Source: an uncultured Paracoccaceae bacterium (lineage in GTDB: Bacteria; Pseudomonadota; Alphaproteobacteria; Rhodobacterales; Rhodobacteraceae). Taken from it: a stretch of 64,000 nt of DNA. This document shows positions 32,980 through 42,486 of this stretch, in pieces (the stretch's first letter is position 1; each line of letters begins with the position of its first letter). The translations under genes were made by a program, and so were the position numbers. The stretch is from the NCBI GenBank assembly GCA_947503925.1, contig CANNFQ010000006.1:186001-250000 (forward strand), in the 5' to 3' direction. The notes under the pieces were generated by a model that saw nothing but the letters and a program-made list of their open reading frames with translations, was not told the origin of the DNA and searched no databases.

Positions 32980-33372
32980 ATGTCACTGATCGACACTGCC
33001 CGAAAGGTGCGCGAAAACGCCTATGCACCCTATTCTCGCTTTAAGGTAGGTGCGGCTGTGCGCGCGTCCTCAGGCACCGTCTATGGCGGTTGCAATGTCG
33101 AAAATGTGGCCTATCCGGAAGGCACATGTGCCGAGGCGGGCGCGATCGCAGCGATGGTGGCAGGTGGTGATGCCGAGATTGCCGAGATCGCTGTGATTGC
33201 CGATAGCCCCAAGCCTATCAGCCCCTGCGGCGGTTGCCGCCAGAAGATCGCCGAGTTTGCAAAGGGTGATGTCAAGGTGACCCTGACCACGGTTGACGGT
33301 GTCACAATGCAGACGACCGTGGCCGAGCTGCTGCCCGGTGTATTTGATGCTGACTACATGAGCCGGGTCTGA
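32980..33372 (+). CDS. cdd: Cytidine deaminase
   Basis: A 130-residue homotetrameric-type enzyme that deaminates cytidine and deoxycytidine. The active site is GGCNVENVAYPEGTCAEAGA (catalytic E, first zinc cysteine) and PCGGCRQKIAEF (remaining two cysteines). TTGGAGG lies seven bases before the ATG. It is the first recognised gene of a five-gene nucleoside salvage operon, three bases ahead of deoA. Confidence 0.95.
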   Translation: MSLIDTARKVRENAYAPYSRFKVGAAVRASSGTVYGGCNVENVAYPEGTCAEAGAIAAMVAGGDAEIAEIAVIADSPKPISPCGGCRQKIAEFAKGDVKVTLTTVDGVTMQTTVAELLPGVFDADYMSRV

Positions 33373-33375
33373 TCC

Positions 33376-34677
33376 ATGGATGCCCGCGCCATTATTGCCA
33401 AGGTCCGGCGAGAACATGCCCCGACCCGCGAGGAATTGACTTGGTTTGCCCAGGGTCTGGCCAATGGTCATGTCAGTGATGCCCAGGCCGGTGCCTTTGC
33501 AATGGCGGTCTGTCTGAACGGGTTGAGCGATCAGGGGCGGGTCGCGCTGACCCAAGGGATGTGTGACAGCGGCGATGTCCTGACCTGGGATTTGCCTGGC
33601 CCTGTGCTGGATAAACATTCCACCGGTGGGGTGGGCGATTGTGTTTCACTGATCCTTGCCCCGGTGCTGGCGGCCTGTGACATGTATGTCCCAATGATTT
33701 CTGGTCGTGGTTTAGGCCATACTGGTGGGACCCTCGACAAGCTCGAATCTATCCCAGGCCTGAACATCAATGTGACCGAAGCGCAGTTGCGTCAGATCAC
33801 CAGCGATGTGGGTTGCGCCATTGTCAGTGCAACAGGCCAGATCGCCCCGGCGGACCGCCGTCTTTATGCGATCCGTGATGTAACGGCGACGGTGGAAAGC
33901 GTCGATCTGATCACGGCATCGATCCTGTCAAAGAAACTGGCGGCCGGTTTGGAATGCCTGATGCTCGACGTCAAATGCGGTAGTGGTGCTTTCATGAAAA
34001 CGCCTGATGATGCGCGTGTCTTGGCCCGGGCATTGGTTGATGCCGCGAACGGGGCGGGCTGCACGACGCAAGCCATGATTACCGATATGAACGAGCCACT
34101 GGCCCCTTGCCTGGGTAATGCGGTTGAGGTTGCAATCTGCATGGAAACCTTGGCAGGCAATAAATCTGCCAGTCCGCGCTTGCATGATCTGACCGTCGCG
34201 CTTTGTACCCGGCTGCTGGTCATGCAAGGCCAAACCGAGGCGGAGGCGGCGGCGCGGGTCAACAAGGCCATCAGCTCTGGTGCGGCGATGGAGTGTTTTG
34301 CCCGGATGATCGCGGCCCTTGGTGGCCCGCCGGACATGGCCGAGGATTGGCATACTCACTTGCCCCGTGCCCCTGTGATTGGTGATGTGACAAGCCCTGC
34401 GGCCGGCCATATCGCCGCCATTGACGGTGAGGCGCTGGGCCTTGTTGTTGTTGGGCTTGGCGGGGGCAGGCGGGTTGAGACGGATCGCATTGATCCTGCC
34501 GTTGGCCTGACCGATATGGTATCGCTTGGCGCTGCGGTGGGCCAGGGCCAGCCCTTGTGTACAGTGCATGCCGCCACGGTGGAGGCCGCAGAGCAAGCGG
34601 CCCGTGCGGTGCAGGCTGCCATAACGATCGGCAACCTGCCCGCGCCGCAAGACTTGATACTTGAAAGGATCACCTGA
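33376..34677 (+). CDS. deoA: Thymidine phosphorylase
   Basis: A 433-residue enzyme that splits thymidine and deoxyuridine with phosphate. The signature is DKHSTGGVGDCVSLILAPVL followed by MISGRGLGHTGGTLDKLESI, and LMLDVKCGSGAFMKT is also conserved. It gives deoxyribose-1-phosphate for DeoB, the next gene, whose ATG shares a base with the deoA stop codon. Length is typical. No deoC lies in the operon. Confidence 0.95.
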   Translation: MDARAIIAKVRREHAPTREELTWFAQGLANGHVSDAQAGAFAMAVCLNGLSDQGRVALTQGMCDSGDVLTWDLPGPVLDKHSTGGVGDCVSLILAPVLAACDMYVPMISGRGLGHTGGTLDKLESIPGLNINVTEAQLRQITSDVGCAIVSATGQIAPADRRLYAIRDVTATVESVDLITASILSKKLAAGLECLMLDVKCGSGAFMKTPDDARVLARALVDAANGAGCTTQAMITDMNEPLAPCLGNAVEVAICMETLAGNKSASPRLHDLTVALCTRLLVMQGQTEAEAAARVNKAISSGAAMECFARMIAALGGPPDMAEDWHTHLPRAPVIGDVTSPAAGHIAAIDGEALGLVVVGLGGGRRVETDRIDPAVGLTDMVSLGAAVGQGQPLCTVHAATVEAAEQAARAVQAAITIGNLPAPQDLILERIT

Positions 34678-35852
34678 TGCCCCGTGCTTTCGTGATTGTC
34701 GTTGACAGCGTCGGGATCGGCGGTGCCCCCGATGCTGACCATTTTTTTAATGGGGATGTGCCGGATACGGGCGCCAATACGGTGGGACATATCGCCCAGG
34801 CCGCTGGTCTGGATGTCCCTGTGCTGGATGCGCTGGGGCTGGGCGCGGCTGTAAAACTGGCCTCAGGGTTTGATGCGCCGGGTCTGGGGGCGGTGCCCAC
34901 CGGTGCATGGGGCGCGGCGACCGAAATATCACGCGGCAAGGATACCCCATCGGGCCATTGGGAATTGGCGGGCATGCCGGTGCCATGGGATTGGCACACC
35001 TTTCCCGATGCCAGCCCGGCCTTTCCTGAAGCATTGACGGCTGAGATTTGTGCCAAGGCCGGGACGGATGGGATCTTGGGCAATCGCCATGCCTCGGGCA
35101 CCGCCGTCATCGAAGACGAGGGGGCCGCGCATCTGCAATCCGGTTGGCCAATCTGCTATACCTCTGCCGATAGCGTGTTGCAGATTGCGGCCCATGAAGA
35201 GTCGTTCGGGTTGGACCGGCTCTTGCAGCTTTGTAAGGACCTTGCCCCGACATTGCATGCGATGAAGGTTGGCCGGGTGATTGCGCGGCCATTTACGGGC
35301 GCGCCCGGCCAATTCAGTCGCACAGCGAACCGCAAGGATTTTGCCATTGCGCCGCCAGCACCCACGATCTGTGACTATGTGCATGAGGCCGGGCGCAAAG
35401 TGTATGCCGTGGGCAAGATCGGTGATATCTTTTCGATGCGCGGCATTGATGATCTGCGCAAGGGGCGTGATGCCGCGCTGATGGCCCATATCCATGATCT
35501 GGCGGGGGAAGCTGAAGATGGTGCGCTGGTCTTTGCCAACCTTGTTGAGTTTGACAGCGAATATGGGCACCGGCGCGATCCGCAAGGGTACGCCGATCAT
35601 CTGGCATGGTTCGACCAACAACTGGCAGCGCTATTGCCGAAACTTCATCCCGATGACCTGTTGATCGTTACCGCCGACCATGGCAATGACCCGACCTGGA
35701 CAGGCACCGACCATACCCGCGAACGGGTGCCGGTGCTGGTGCACGGGATTGAACAAAAAGCGCTGGGGCAGCTGGCTTTTGTCGATGTCGCCGCCAGTGT
35801 CGCGCAACATTTGAAGGTGCCTTATCAAGGCGAAGGAGCCAGTTTTTTATGA
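34677..35852 (+). CDS. deoB: Phosphopentomutase
   Basis: A 391-residue alkaline-phosphatase-fold mutase that converts (deoxy)ribose-1-phosphate to the 5-phosphate. Metal and phosphate residues are visible in VVDSVGIGGAPDADHFF, KDTPSGHWELAG, VEFDSEYGHRRDP and TADHGNDPTWTGTDHTRE. It overlaps deoA by one base and the adenosine deaminase gene by four. Confidence 0.95.
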   Translation: MPRAFVIVVDSVGIGGAPDADHFFNGDVPDTGANTVGHIAQAAGLDVPVLDALGLGAAVKLASGFDAPGLGAVPTGAWGAATEISRGKDTPSGHWELAGMPVPWDWHTFPDASPAFPEALTAEICAKAGTDGILGNRHASGTAVIEDEGAAHLQSGWPICYTSADSVLQIAAHEESFGLDRLLQLCKDLAPTLHAMKVGRVIARPFTGAPGQFSRTANRKDFAIAPPAPTICDYVHEAGRKVYAVGKIGDIFSMRGIDDLRKGRDAALMAHIHDLAGEAEDGALVFANLVEFDSEYGHRRDPQGYADHLAWFDQQLAALLPKLHPDDLLIVTADHGNDPTWTGTDHTRERVPVLVHGIEQKALGQLAFVDVAASVAQHLKVPYQGEGASFL

Positions 35853-36838
35853 CGTTCAAATCTATCCCCAAGATCGAGCTGCACACCCATCTTGAAGGAT
35901 GCGCACCGCCGTCTTTCATCAAGGGGCTGGCGGCTGAAAAGAATATTGATATCAGCGGGATATTTGCAGCTGATGGCGGTTATGCTTTTCGCGATTTTGA
36001 CCATTTTCTGCAGGTTTACGAGGCCGCTTGCACAACCCTACAAAGCCCCGAGGATTTCCGCCGCCTGACGATGGCCGTGCTGGAAGAAACGGCAAGCCAC
36101 GGTGTGGTTTATATGGAAAGTTTTGTTTCCCCCGACTTCTGTGGCGGTGGTGATCTGGCGGCCTGGCGCGACTATCTGGCCGCGATGGTAGATGCCGCAA
36201 ACGAGGCTGAGGAAAAACTGGGCATCACCCTGCGCGGGATCGTCACAGGTATCCGCCATTTCGGACCGGATGCTTGCAAACCAGCGGCCATATGCGCGGT
36301 TGAAACCTTTGGCAGTTTCATCACCGGCTACGGCATGGCAGGTGGTGAGATGGCCGGCCGTCCGGGCGATTACGCCTATAGTTTTGACATGGCGCGCGAG
36401 GCGGGCATGCCGCTGACCTGTCATGCTGGCGAATGGGGCGGGCCGTCCATGGTGGCCGAGACGATCCGCGATCTGAAAGTCAGCCGGATCGGTCACGGGA
36501 TCGGGGCGATTGGTGATCCGGCATTAGTCGAAGAGATTGCCGAAAAGGAAATCGTTCTTGAGGTCTGTCCGGGTTCAAATGTTGTGCTGAAGGCCGTTGA
36601 TGGCTGGGCCCTTCACCCGATTGTTAAACTGCGCGATGCTGGCGTGAAGGTCACGGTATCCACCGATGATCCGCCGTTTTTCCACACAACCATGACGGCT
36701 GAATACGACATGCTGAACCGCACGTTCGGCTGGGACGAAGATGATTTCAAAGTGGTTAATGAAACCGCCCTTGCCGCCGCTTTCTGTGATGATGACACCC
36801 GCGCCCGTGTGGCGAAAAGATTGGAGCCAGCCCAATGA
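35849..36838 (+). CDS. add: Adenosine deaminase
   Basis: A 329-residue zinc hydrolase that converts adenosine to inosine. Zinc and catalytic residues are in [27 protein letters not shown] and VSTDDPPFF. The segment [17 protein letters not shown] is typical of the Add/Ade branch. Some proteobacterial relatives act on adenine or deaminate other N6-substituted purines, but salvage-operon context favours adenosine. Both ends overlap neighbours by four bases. Confidence 0.9.
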   Translation: MTFKSIPKIELHTHLEGCAPPSFIKGLAAEKNIDISGIFAADGGYAFRDFDHFLQVYEAACTTLQSPEDFRRLTMAVLEETASHGVVYMESFVSPDFCGGGDLAAWRDYLAAMVDAANEAEEKLGITLRGIVTGIRHFGPDACKPAAICAVETFGSFITGYGMAGGEMAGRPGDYAYSFDMAREAGMPLTCHAGEWGGPSMVAETIRDLKVSRIGHGIGAIGDPALVEEIAEKEIVLEVCPGSNVVLKAVDGWALHPIVKLRDAGVKVTVSTDDPPFFHTTMTAEYDMLNRTFGWDEDDFKVVNETALAAAFCDDDTRARVAKRLEPAQ

Positions 36839-37467
36839 CCGATCATGTGACCCATGTCACCCATCCGCTTGTGCAGCATAAACTGACTCTGATGCGCCAG
36901 AAGGACACATCCACGGCTGTTTTTCGGCAACTTCTGCGCGAGATCAGCCAGCTTCTGGCCTATGAGGTGACCCGCGAATTGCCGATGACAACCAAGCGGA
37001 TCGATACCCCACTGGAACCGATGGACGCGCCGACGCTGGATGGCAAAAAACTGGCATTGGTGTCGATCTTGCGTGCCGGGAACGGGCTGCTGGATGGTAT
37101 TCTTGAACTGATCCCTTCCGCCCGCGTTGGTTTCGTCGGGCTGTATCGGGACGAAGAAACGCTGCAACCGGTACAATATTACTTCAAAGTCCCGACCGAG
37201 ATGGAGGGCCGGCTTGTCATCGCCGTCGATCCGATGCTGGCGACGGGGAATTCATCGGTCGCGGCGATTGACTTGTTGAAGAAATCCGGTGCCAAGAACA
37301 TTCGTTTCCTTTGCCTGCTTGCCGCCCCCGAAGGGATTGCACGCATGAAGGAGGCGCATCCGGATGTGCCGATTGTGACGGCCGCGATTGACAGTCATCT
37401 TAACGATCACGGCTATATCGTGCCGGGGCTTGGCGATGCCGGAGATCGGATGTTCGGGACGAAATAA
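36835..37467 (+). CDS. upp: Uracil phosphoribosyltransferase
   Basis: A 210-residue enzyme making UMP from uracil and PRPP. The PRPP motif is [39 protein letters not shown] and the C-terminal [18 protein letters not shown] are characteristic. It completes the salvage route: deaminated and phosphorolysed pyrimidines yield uracil for Upp and sugar phosphate for DeoB. It is the last gene; its stop lies three bases from the end of the convergent M48-like gene. Confidence 0.95.
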   Translation: MTDHVTHVTHPLVQHKLTLMRQKDTSTAVFRQLLREISQLLAYEVTRELPMTTKRIDTPLEPMDAPTLDGKKLALVSILRAGNGLLDGILELIPSARVGFVGLYRDEETLQPVQYYFKVPTEMEGRLVIAVDPMLATGNSSVAAIDLLKKSGAKNIRFLCLLAAPEGIARMKEAHPDVPIVTAAIDSHLNDHGYIVPGLGDAGDRMFGTK

Positions 37468-37470
37468 CCG

Positions 37471-38472
37471 TTAGGTGTTACAGATATTCTGCAGGCTGAC
37501 CCAATCCGCATCACTCAGGATGGGTGCCGTCGTTTCGCCGGCCATTGGGTCTGGCTGCAGGTCAGCGCCGATCACGGCTGCATATGGGGTTGTAGGAACT
37601 TGTGAGGCGACAAAAACGGGTATCAGCGATGCCGCATCCGGGTCTTGCCACGGTGCGGCGACCGCGATCTTGGCATAAAGTGCCAGCGTTTCCTCGGGTA
37701 GGTCACCTGTTGTCAGCAGCCCGAATGTGGTGCGCAGGCCCGCTTGATCCAGCACAGCCTCTAGCGGGTCAATTTCTTGTGCGCCAGCAAACCCCGCCAA
37801 TACATGCCCCGCTGCCACCGCCGGATCGTCAGCTGCCTGCAATGATCCATAATCAAGCAGGATGATCCCACCGGGGATCGCAAATGACCCGCGCGCCAAT
37901 GTTGGTACGACAACAATTTTTTGACTGGCCTGCCGTCCGAACAGCCGATCAGAGAGCCTATCTGCGGCCTCCATCGCCTTTGGTGATCTGCAGATCGTAC
38001 CGGTTTGCCTTTGCATATGCCCCAGAATGGTGGCGCCAATTTCGGCCCTTTTGGGCATCGGAACGACGGCGAGCGTTTGGCGCATCAACGCGTCAGGCAG
38101 CCAGAAGATGGCCAGTGCCAACGTCCCCGCAATCAAGCCCCCGGTGACCCATTGGCGCAGCTTGCCGGGCTTTGGACGTGCCTTGCTCAAGGCCTTGCTG
38201 ACTTCTTCGATGGCATCGATCATCGCATCTTCGGCGAGTTCGACCGCTTCGCTATCGCCATGATCGCCGGGTGTATAAACGGCGGGGCGTTCGCCGGGAT
38301 TTTGCCGGTTAACAGCGGGCAATGACCAATGACTAAGCGGTCGTCCTGCCTTGTCCGAAATCACAAGCGTTGCATCGCCGAAAGAAACAACAACATCCTT
38401 GCGCTGGGTGTCCGGGCCTGCGCGCCAGATCCCGCCACTTTCCAATCGCACATATCGGTCAAGCGCTGTCAT
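37471..38472 (-). CDS. Membrane protein resembling an M48 peptidase that lacks the zinc motif
   Basis: A 333-residue protein. Residues 1-100 are a soluble domain of unknown type (VRLESGGIWRAG, VSFGDATLVISDKAGRPL). One membrane helix spans about 108-126 (GGLIAGTLALAIFWLPDAL). The rest follows the layout of M48 peptidases: VVVPTLARGSFAIPGGIILL corresponds to the NAFALPGG strand, and DPAVAAGHVLAGFAGAQE falls where HExxH would be. That motif is absent (GHVLAG), so the protein is predicted to have no peptidase activity. The ATG at MTALDRYV was preferred; a longer reading overlaps the divergent gene. Confidence 0.65.
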   Translation of the reverse strand: MTALDRYVRLESGGIWRAGPDTQRKDVVVSFGDATLVISDKAGRPLSHWSLPAVNRQNPGERPAVYTPGDHGDSEAVELAEDAMIDAIEEVSKALSKARPKPGKLRQWVTGGLIAGTLALAIFWLPDALMRQTLAVVPMPKRAEIGATILGHMQRQTGTICRSPKAMEAADRLSDRLFGRQASQKIVVVPTLARGSFAIPGGIILLDYGSLQAADDPAVAAGHVLAGFAGAQEIDPLEAVLDQAGLRTTFGLLTTGDLPEETLALYAKIAVAAPWQDPDAASLIPVFVASQVPTTPYAAVIGADLQPDPMAGETTAPILSDADWVSLQNICNT

Positions 38473-38602
38473 TTGCCTATACTGCCCTGTTTTGAAACAA
38501 GTGATACCGTGCAGACCGGACATTGTCATGTCGGAAACAGACTTGACCGATGGCGGTTCTGCCGGGCTCACTCACATCGTGACCAGTCCGGAGCCAGCAC
38601 AT

Positions 38603-40648
38603 ATGTCCAATGATCCCCTGTTGCAGCCCTATCAACTTAAGCATCTGACCTTACGCAACCGGGTGATGACCACCAGCCATGAACCGGCCTATCCCGAAGA
38701 TGGGATGCCCAAAGACCGCTACATCGCTTATCATGCAGAGCGGGCCCGCGCCGGCGTCGCATTGACCATGACGGCTGGATCGGCGGTCGTGTCACGCGAC
38801 AGCCCCCCATCCTTTAACAATGTGCTGGCCTATCGCGATGATGTGGTGCCGTGGATCAAACGCCTGACAGATGCCTGTCATGATGAAGGGTGTGCTGTGA
38901 TGATCCAGCTGACCCATCTGGGTCGCAGGACAGGGTGGAACAAGGGCAACTGGCTGCCCTCGCTTTCGTCCGGCCCGCATCGTGAGCCCGCCCACCGGGC
39001 CTTTCCCAAAGTCATGGAGGACTGGGATATTGCCCGGGTCATCACCGATTTTGCTGATGCGGCAGAGCGTATGAAAGATGGCGGAATGGATGGGGTCGAG
39101 ATTGAGGCCTATGGCCATCTGATTGATCAGTTCTGGTCGCCGCTGACAAACAGTCTTGAAGGCCGTTATGGCAATGCCACGTTAGAAAGCCGGATGCAGT
39201 TTGGGTTGGATGTGATCGACGCGGTGCGCGGGCGTGTGGGGCCTGAGTTCATATTGGGCGTTCGCTTTACCGCTGATGAGACCGCCAAGGGCGGCATCAC
39301 ACCCGAGGTTGGGTTGCAGATGGCTGAACGACTGAAGGCGACGGGTCAGATCGATTTTCTGAACGTGATCCGAGGTCGCGTGCATTCGGATCCTGCATTG
39401 ACGGATGTGATTCCAGTGCAAGGGATGCGCTCGGCGCCGCATCTGGATTTCGCGGGTTCCGTACGGGCCGCGACTGGTTTGCCGACATTTCACGCCGCCC
39501 GCATCCCTGATGTGGCGACAGCGCGGCATGCGATTGCGGCGGGGCTTCTTGATATGGTCGGGATGACCCGCGCCCATATGGCTGACCCGCATATAGTACG
39601 TAAAGTGATGGAAGGCCGCGAAGACGATATCCGTCCATGCGTCGGGGCGACATATTGCCTTGACCGGATCTATCAAGGGGGCGAGGCGCTTTGCATTCAT
39701 AACCCTGCGACGGGCCGTGAATTACAGATGCCGCAGGTCATCAGCCCCGCCGCAGCGCGCAGGAATATCGTCGTCGTTGGGGCAGGTCCTGCCGGGTTGG
39801 AGGCGGCCCGCGTATCTGCCGAACGCGGTCATCGGGTGACCGTGTTCGAGGCTGCCGACAGCCCGGGCGGTCAAATCCGCCTGACCATCCAAACCCCGCG
39901 CAAGCGCGAGATGATCGGGATCATCGACTGGCGGATGGCGCAATGCGCCGCCCGTGATGTGACGTTTCATTTCAACACATTGGCTGATGCGGCGGATGTT
40001 ACCGCACTTGTCCCGGATGTCGTGATCGTCGCAACCGGCGGGTTGCCCAACCTCGAACTCTTTGAAACGCGCGGCGAGGCTGACCATGTGATCAGCACCT
40101 GGGATATTCTATCAGGCGATATCAAACCGGCTGGTAACATCCTGATCTATGACGAAGCAGGTGATCATCCGGCTTTGCAAGCCGCCGAAATGGCGGCGGA
40201 GGCCAACGCCCAGGTTGAGGTGATGACCTCCGATCGAAGTTTCGCGCCAGAGGTCATGGGGATGAGCCTGACCCCCTATCTGCGCAGTCTCCAAAAACAT
40301 GATGTGAAGATGACCGTGGCGCGGCGGTTGCTGGATGTGACGCGCGATGGCAATCGATTGTTGGCGCGTATTGGCACCGACTACAGTGACTACACAACGC
40401 AGGCTCATTATGATCAGGTGGTGGTAAATTACGGCACGACGCCGCTGGATGATCTTTACTTCGATTTGCGGGATGGTGCGTCGAACTTCGGCGAATTGGA
40501 CCATGATGCGTTCATTGCCGGAACGGAGCAGACGCTTCGCCCGAACCCTGGGGGACAATACCAACTGTTTCGGATTGGTGATGCCGTCGCGTCACGCAAT
40601 ACGCATGCCGCGATTTACGATGCGCTGCGGCTTTGTTTTGTGATGTGA
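38603..40648 (+). CDS. FMN/iron-sulfur demethylase of the trimethylamine-dehydrogenase family (N-methylproline or dimethylglycine demethylase-like)
   Basis: A 681-residue protein. Residues 1-340 form an Old Yellow Enzyme-type FMN barrel (LKHLTLRNRVMTTSHEPAY, AVMIQLTHLGRRT, GVEIEAYGHLIDQFWSPLTN). Residues 346-364 carry cluster cysteines C346, C352 and C364; the position of the fourth ligand (349) is alanine (CVGATYC). Residues 385-681 hold NAD/FAD-like folds (RNIVVVGAGPAGLEAARVSA). Order and length match TMADH, histamine dehydrogenase and the demethylases of stachydrine or glycine-betaine breakdown. GGAG precedes the ATG. No betaine genes adjoin, so the amine substrate is open. Confidence 0.75.
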   Translation: MSNDPLLQPYQLKHLTLRNRVMTTSHEPAYPEDGMPKDRYIAYHAERARAGVALTMTAGSAVVSRDSPPSFNNVLAYRDDVVPWIKRLTDACHDEGCAVMIQLTHLGRRTGWNKGNWLPSLSSGPHREPAHRAFPKVMEDWDIARVITDFADAAERMKDGGMDGVEIEAYGHLIDQFWSPLTNSLEGRYGNATLESRMQFGLDVIDAVRGRVGPEFILGVRFTADETAKGGITPEVGLQMAERLKATGQIDFLNVIRGRVHSDPALTDVIPVQGMRSAPHLDFAGSVRAATGLPTFHAARIPDVATARHAIAAGLLDMVGMTRAHMADPHIVRKVMEGREDDIRPCVGATYCLDRIYQGGEALCIHNPATGRELQMPQVISPAAARRNIVVVGAGPAGLEAARVSAERGHRVTVFEAADSPGGQIRLTIQTPRKREMIGIIDWRMAQCAARDVTFHFNTLADAADVTALVPDVVIVATGGLPNLELFETRGEADHVISTWDILSGDIKPAGNILIYDEAGDHPALQAAEMAAEANAQVEVMTSDRSFAPEVMGMSLTPYLRSLQKHDVKMTVARRLLDVTRDGNRLLARIGTDYSDYTTQAHYDQVVVNYGTTPLDDLYFDLRDGASNFGELDHDAFIAGTEQTLRPNPGGQYQLFRIGDAVASRNTHAAIYDALRLCFVM

Positions 40649-40694
40649 GCTTAGTCAAATCCTCAGGGAGAACTATGCCGCTCGTCAGCAGGCG

Positions 40695-42320
40695 TTACAG
40701 ATCCTTTGCCAGTTTGCGCAGTTCAAATTTCTGGATCTTACCAGTGGATGTCTTAGGTAGTTCTTGAAACAAGACCGTTTTGGGGGTTTTGAACCCTGCC
40801 AGCCGTTCGCGGGTGAAGGCGATGATCTCGGCCTCATCAGCACTCGCGCCGTCCTTCAACTCGATAAAGGCGCAAGGCACTTCGCCCCATTTTTCGTCCG
40901 GCTTGGCAACAACCGCACACAGATTGACCGCTGGATGATTCATCAAGGCGCCTTCAACCTCGACCGAGCTGATATTTTCACCACCAGAGATGATGATATC
41001 CTTGGCCCGGTCCGAGATCTGGATCGCTCCGTTCGGATGTTGCACGGCTAAATCTTCGGAGTGGAAATACCCGCCATCAAAGGCTTTTTCTGTTGCGGCG
41101 GGGTTCTTAAGGTAACCTTTCATCACGGCATTGCCGCGCATCACGATCTCACCTTGCGTGGCTCCATCCATGCTCACTTGCTTCATCTTTGGATCGACAA
41201 CGGTGGTGTCCTCCATCATTGGAAAGGCGACACCCTGGCGTGCCTTGATGGCGGCCTGTTCCTCGTCTGGTAGGGCATCCCAGGCGTTGTCCCAGATGCA
41301 TTCGGTCACATGCCCATAGGTTTCGGTCAGCCCATAGACTTGCTTGACGTTGAACCCCAGTTTGCCAATGGCCGCGAGCGTGGCGGGCGCAGGGGGCGCG
41401 CCAGCGGTGAATACATCAACCACGTGGTCAAAGCGGCGTCTTTCGTCATCCTTGGCATTCACAATCAGGTTCAACACAATTGGCGCGCCGCCGAAATGCG
41501 TGACCCCTTCATCCGCGATGGCATCATAAATCGCCCTGGCAGAGATATCACGACAGCACACCACAGTGCCACCAAGCGACGGCATCATCCATGTATGGTT
41601 CCATCCGTTGCAGTGGAACAGCGGCACGATTTGCAGGTAGCGCATAAAAAGCGGCAGTTCCCACGAGATCGGTGTACCCATGGTCATCAGATAAGCACCG
41701 CGATGATGATACACGACCCCCTTGGGCCGCCCCGTTGTGCCGGAGGTGTAGTTCAGCGCAAGGCTTTCCCACTCATCCTCAGGCATGATCCAGGCAAAAT
41801 CGGCGTCACCGGTGTTCAGGAATTCCTCGTAGTTTTGCTGCTCTCCCATCGCGAGCACGCCAGCTTCATCATCCGGTATTTCGATGATCAAGGGGGCCGG
41901 GCCTTCCATCAGGTCAATCGCGGCCATGACAAGGGGCAGGAACTGGCTATCGACCAAAGCAACTTTGGCTTCCCCGTGATCAAAGATATAGGCGATCGTG
42001 TCCACATCAAGCCGGGTGTTGATCGTGTTCAGGACAGCCCCGCAGGCGGGCACACCAAAGGCGGCCTCGGATTGTGCGGGAACATTAGGTAGGATGGTGG
42101 CGACCACATCGCCTGGCTTCACGCCGACCTTGGTCAAGGCTGAAGCCAGTTGCGACACACGTTTGTGGTACTCCGCATAGGTCCGGCGAATGCTGCCGTA
42201 AACCAGCGCTTCGCGATCGGCGAAAATCCCAGCCGCGCGCCGCAAATGCGACAAGGGCGTCAGCGGTACATAATTCGCTGCCCGCTTCTCCAGACCTGTT
42301 TCGTCCCGCATCCAACCCAT
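40695..42320 (-). CDS. AMP-forming acyl-CoA ligase (medium-chain / DmdB-like)
   Basis: A 541-residue acyl-adenylate enzyme. Motifs are ALNYTSGTTGRPKGVVYHH, VYGLTETYGHVTECIW, YFHSEDLAVQHPNG, SDRAKDIIISGGENISSVEV and the catalytic lysine in KTSTGKIQKFELRKL. Length and motif wording resemble 3-methylmercaptopropionate-CoA ligase (DmdB) and related medium-chain ligases of roseobacters, but these cannot be separated by eye. The start MGWMRDETG has GGGAGGA upstream. It follows the fadJ gene on the same strand but a strong terminator lies between, so it has its own promoter. Confidence 0.85.
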   Translation of the reverse strand: MGWMRDETGLEKRAANYVPLTPLSHLRRAAGIFADREALVYGSIRRTYAEYHKRVSQLASALTKVGVKPGDVVATILPNVPAQSEAAFGVPACGAVLNTINTRLDVDTIAYIFDHGEAKVALVDSQFLPLVMAAIDLMEGPAPLIIEIPDDEAGVLAMGEQQNYEEFLNTGDADFAWIMPEDEWESLALNYTSGTTGRPKGVVYHHRGAYLMTMGTPISWELPLFMRYLQIVPLFHCNGWNHTWMMPSLGGTVVCCRDISARAIYDAIADEGVTHFGGAPIVLNLIVNAKDDERRRFDHVVDVFTAGAPPAPATLAAIGKLGFNVKQVYGLTETYGHVTECIWDNAWDALPDEEQAAIKARQGVAFPMMEDTTVVDPKMKQVSMDGATQGEIVMRGNAVMKGYLKNPAATEKAFDGGYFHSEDLAVQHPNGAIQISDRAKDIIISGGENISSVEVEGALMNHPAVNLCAVVAKPDEKWGEVPCAFIELKDGASADEAEIIAFTRERLAGFKTPKTVLFQELPKTSTGKIQKFELRKLAKDL

Positions 42321-42434
42321 TTGCGATCCTCCCTTAGTCCACGCATAAAACAGGACAAAGCCCCGGCCTGACAAGTACCAATTGTCTGACATTTCTAAAA
42401 CGCCGACGGAGCACGGTTGGATTTGGCAAACGCA

Positions 42435-42464
42435 AAAAAGCGGGCGATGAAATCGCCCGCTTTT
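42435..42464 (-). terminator. Terminator after fadJ
   Basis: AAAAGCGGGCGAT/ATCGCCCGCTTTT, a 13-bp perfect stem with a 3-base loop. The A and T runs make it work in either direction. It lies 22 bases beyond the fadJ stop and ends the beta-oxidation operon. Confidence 0.9.
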
Positions 42465-42486
42465 GATCATGTATCAGATTGGTGGC

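Noticed and set aside
41310..42092. 260-codon plus-strand frame within the acyl-CoA ligase gene
   Set aside because: Antisense to motif-bearing coding sequence; no family pattern in the translation.
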